Origin: Clostridiales bacterium
Lineage (GTDB): Bacteria; Bacillota; Clostridia; Christensenellales; Christensenellaceae
NCBI GenBank assembly: GCA_019420265.1
Contig: JAHZHM010000077.1
Span: 1-6,113 of the forward strand
Direction of reading: 5' to 3'
Length of the DNA: 6,113 bases
Position 1 is the stretch's first letter. Each line of letters opens with the position of its first letter. This document shows, piece after piece, positions 4,496-6,113 of the stretch. The translations under genes were made by a program, and so were the position numbers. Below the pieces are notes generated by a model. It was not told the DNA's origin. It ran no database searches and saw only the letters and a program-made list of their open reading frames with translations.

Positions 4496-6113
4496 ACAAT
4501 GAAATATTCTGGGTTACTCGATTGGAACGTCTCCCGGCTTCCCGATAAGGCCGAAGCAGCAGATAGAGCAGGCCGCCCAGCACAATGATGGCGAAAATTA
4601 GGCCAAGAATATTCGCGTTGCCCGCAAAGGCATTGCCAAATTGGTTGACCATCAGAGCAATAGCATAGGCGAAGCCGCACTGATAAGCCACTGCAAACCA
4701 GGTCCACCGGGGGTTGTTCATCTCCCGCTTGATGGCGCCAATCGCTGCAAAGCAAGGTGCGCAGAGCAGGTTGAACACCAGGAAGGAGAAACCGGAGATC
4801 TGCGTGAAGGCCGCGGCAATTTCAGGCCACTTTCCGGGATAGAGAATGCCCATGGTGCCCACGATATTCTCCTTGGCGACAAGGCCGGTGATGGAAGCGA
4901 CAGCCGCCTGCCAGTTGCCCCAGCCCAGAGGCGCGAAGATCCAGGCGATGGCGTTGCCAACAGCCGCCAGCAGAGATTGATCCATCTCCTCTTCGCCTAG
5001 CATGCGGAATCCATCTGCTGTGAAGCCGAAATACGTCGTAAACCAGACGAGAATGGTGGAAAGCAGGATGATGGTGCCGGCTTTTTTGATGAAGGACCAG
5101 CCGCGCTCCCAGGTGGGGCGAAGCACGCCGCCCAGCGTCGGCCAATGGTAGGCCGGAAGCTCCATGACGAACGGAGCCGGATCTCCCGCAAACATCTTGG
5201 TTTTCTTGAGCATAATGCCCGAGATGATGATGGCCGCGATGCCGATGAAGTAGGCGGAAGTTGCGATCCAGGGCGAGCCGCCGAAGATGGCGCCGGCGAT
5301 CATGCCGATAAAGGGAACTTTTGCGCCGCAGGGAATAAAGGTTGTTGTCATAATCGTCATGCGGCGATCGCGCTCATTTTCAATGGTACGCGATGCCATG
5401 ATGCCCGGAATGCCGCAGCCCGTGCCCACCAGCATGGGGATGAAAGATTTGCCCGAAAGCCCAAATTTGCGGAATACGCGGTCTAAGACGAAGGCGATAC
5501 GCGCCATATAACCGCAGGATTCCAAAAATGCCAGGAACAGGAACAGCACGAGCATCTGCGGAACAAAGCCCAGAACAGCGCCCACGCCGGCGACGATGCC
5601 ATCCACGATCAGGCCGCTCAGCCAGTCGGCCGCACCTGCGTTTTCCAGGCCCGTGCTGACGAGATCCGGAATGCTGGGGACAAATATGCCGTAATCGGCC
5701 GGATCCGGCTCTTCTTCGCCGTATTTCTCCAGCACCTGAACCGCCTGCTGATAGTCTTCCAGGGTTGCGGTCTCCTCCGAAATTTCCAACGTCTCCTCAT
5801 CTTCCACTTCGTAGAGGAAGTCGCCAGAGGGGGCAGCGCCATTTTCCCGGGTATACGCTTCATAGCCATCTACGATGAGCGAAGCGCTGCCATATTCCTC
5901 CGCAGCCTCGCTGTATTCCGCGGCGCCATTGCCGAATAGATGGAAGCCGTCGCCGAACAGATTATCGTTGACCCAATCTGTCAGCGATGCGCCGATACCC
6001 ACCATGGAGATGTAGTAGACCAGGAACATGACCAGCGCAAAGATGGGCAGGCCCAGCCAGCGGTTGGTGACGATGCGGTCGATTTTATCCGAAGTGGAAA
6101 GCGCGCACCTCTT
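4494..6113 (-). CDS. feoB: Ferrous iron transporter FeoB, C-terminal part (5' end beyond the window)
   Basis: The frame is open to the right edge, giving the last 539 residues of FeoB, the Fe2+ permease of the cytoplasmic membrane; the N-terminal GTPase domain is off the window. Counting from the edge, SDKIDRIVTNRWLGLPIFA (8-26) leads into the first membrane helix. Residues near 61-146 form a long acidic insert. The first Gate region includes GTGCGIPGIMASRTIENERD (230-249) followed by FIPCGAKVPF (259-268). LLCAPCFAAIGAIKRE (449-464) lies in the second Gate region. Pore-lining cysteines of the family are therefore present. The internal ATG at 6029 is not the true start, because conserved FeoB residues continue upstream of it to the edge. 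The gene ends 13 bases before the Cys-rich peptide gene, so the order is feoB, accessory peptide, regulator. feoA and the promoter would lie outside the window. Confidence 0.95.
   Translation of the reverse strand, partial: KRCALSTSDKIDRIVTNRWLGLPIFALVMFLVYYISMVGIGASLTDWVNDNLFGDGFHLFGNGAAEYSEAAEEYGSASLIVDGYEAYTRENGAAPSGDFLYEVEDEETLEISEETATLEDYQQAVQVLEKYGEEEPDPADYGIFVPSIPDLVSTGLENAGAADWLSGLIVDGIVAGVGAVLGFVPQMLVLFLFLAFLESCGYMARIAFVLDRVFRKFGLSGKSFIPMLVGTGCGIPGIMASRTIENERDRRMTIMTTTFIPCGAKVPFIGMIAGAIFGGSPWIATSAYFIGIAAIIISGIMLKKTKMFAGDPAPFVMELPAYHWPTLGGVLRPTWERGWSFIKKAGTIILLSTILVWFTTYFGFTADGFRMLGEEEMDQSLLAAVGNAIAWIFAPLGWGNWQAAVASITGLVAKENIVGTMGILYPGKWPEIAAAFTQISGFSFLVFNLLCAPCFAAIGAIKREMNNPRWTWFAVAYQCGFAYAIALMVNQFGNAFAGNANILGLIFAIIVLGGLLYLLLRPYREAGRRSNRVTQNISL

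Overview
The window looks like chromosomal DNA of an anaerobic, moderately GC-rich Clostridia-type Firmicute, probably a gut organism. The evidence is Gram-positive style ribosome binding sites (GGAG, AAGGGAG), a short PerR-type repressor joined to rubrerythrin, a clostridial-type feoB with a small Cys-rich partner gene, and an ECF-type vitamin transporter subunit. The species call is inference.

Layout. (1) 5-547, minus: a complete six-helix-type membrane protein, probably the substrate-binding S component of an ECF vitamin transporter, with a plausible promoter at 611-640. (2) 548-1371: an 824-base divergent intergenic region. It holds a tandem array of 100-bp units (681-780, 781-880, and a decayed third copy from 881), each opening with an extended -10-like TGGTATAATG and folding into a GC-rich hairpin. 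About 400 bases with no recognisable gene follow. (3) 1372-2622, plus: D-serine dehydratase (dsdA), followed by a hairpin and a strong composite terminator. (4) 2802-3858, plus: a near-consensus promoter, a Fur-type operator, perR, rubrerythrin and a terminator, forming a two-gene peroxide-defence operon. (5) 3891-6113, minus: the end of a ferrous-iron uptake operon, reading feoB (5' end beyond the window), a FeoB-associated Cys-rich membrane peptide, then a small DtxR-like regulator joined to the peptide by an ATGA overlap. The perR-rbr and feo operons converge on a terminator that can work in both directions.

How the genes fit together: FeoB imports Fe2+ under anaerobic conditions, and its operon carries its own candidate regulator. 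The neighbouring convergent operon makes a peroxide reductase (rubrerythrin, itself an iron protein) together with a Fur-family sensor, so the right half is an iron and peroxide homeostasis locus. dsdA removes D-serine, giving pyruvate and ammonia; it has no visible dsdC or dsdX partner here.

The least explained parts are the 100-bp promoter-like hairpin repeats, the relic-like stretch in front of dsdA, and the feo regulator, which lacks the usual DtxR/MntR metal ligands but has a CPDC motif. I found no clear new multi-gene system.
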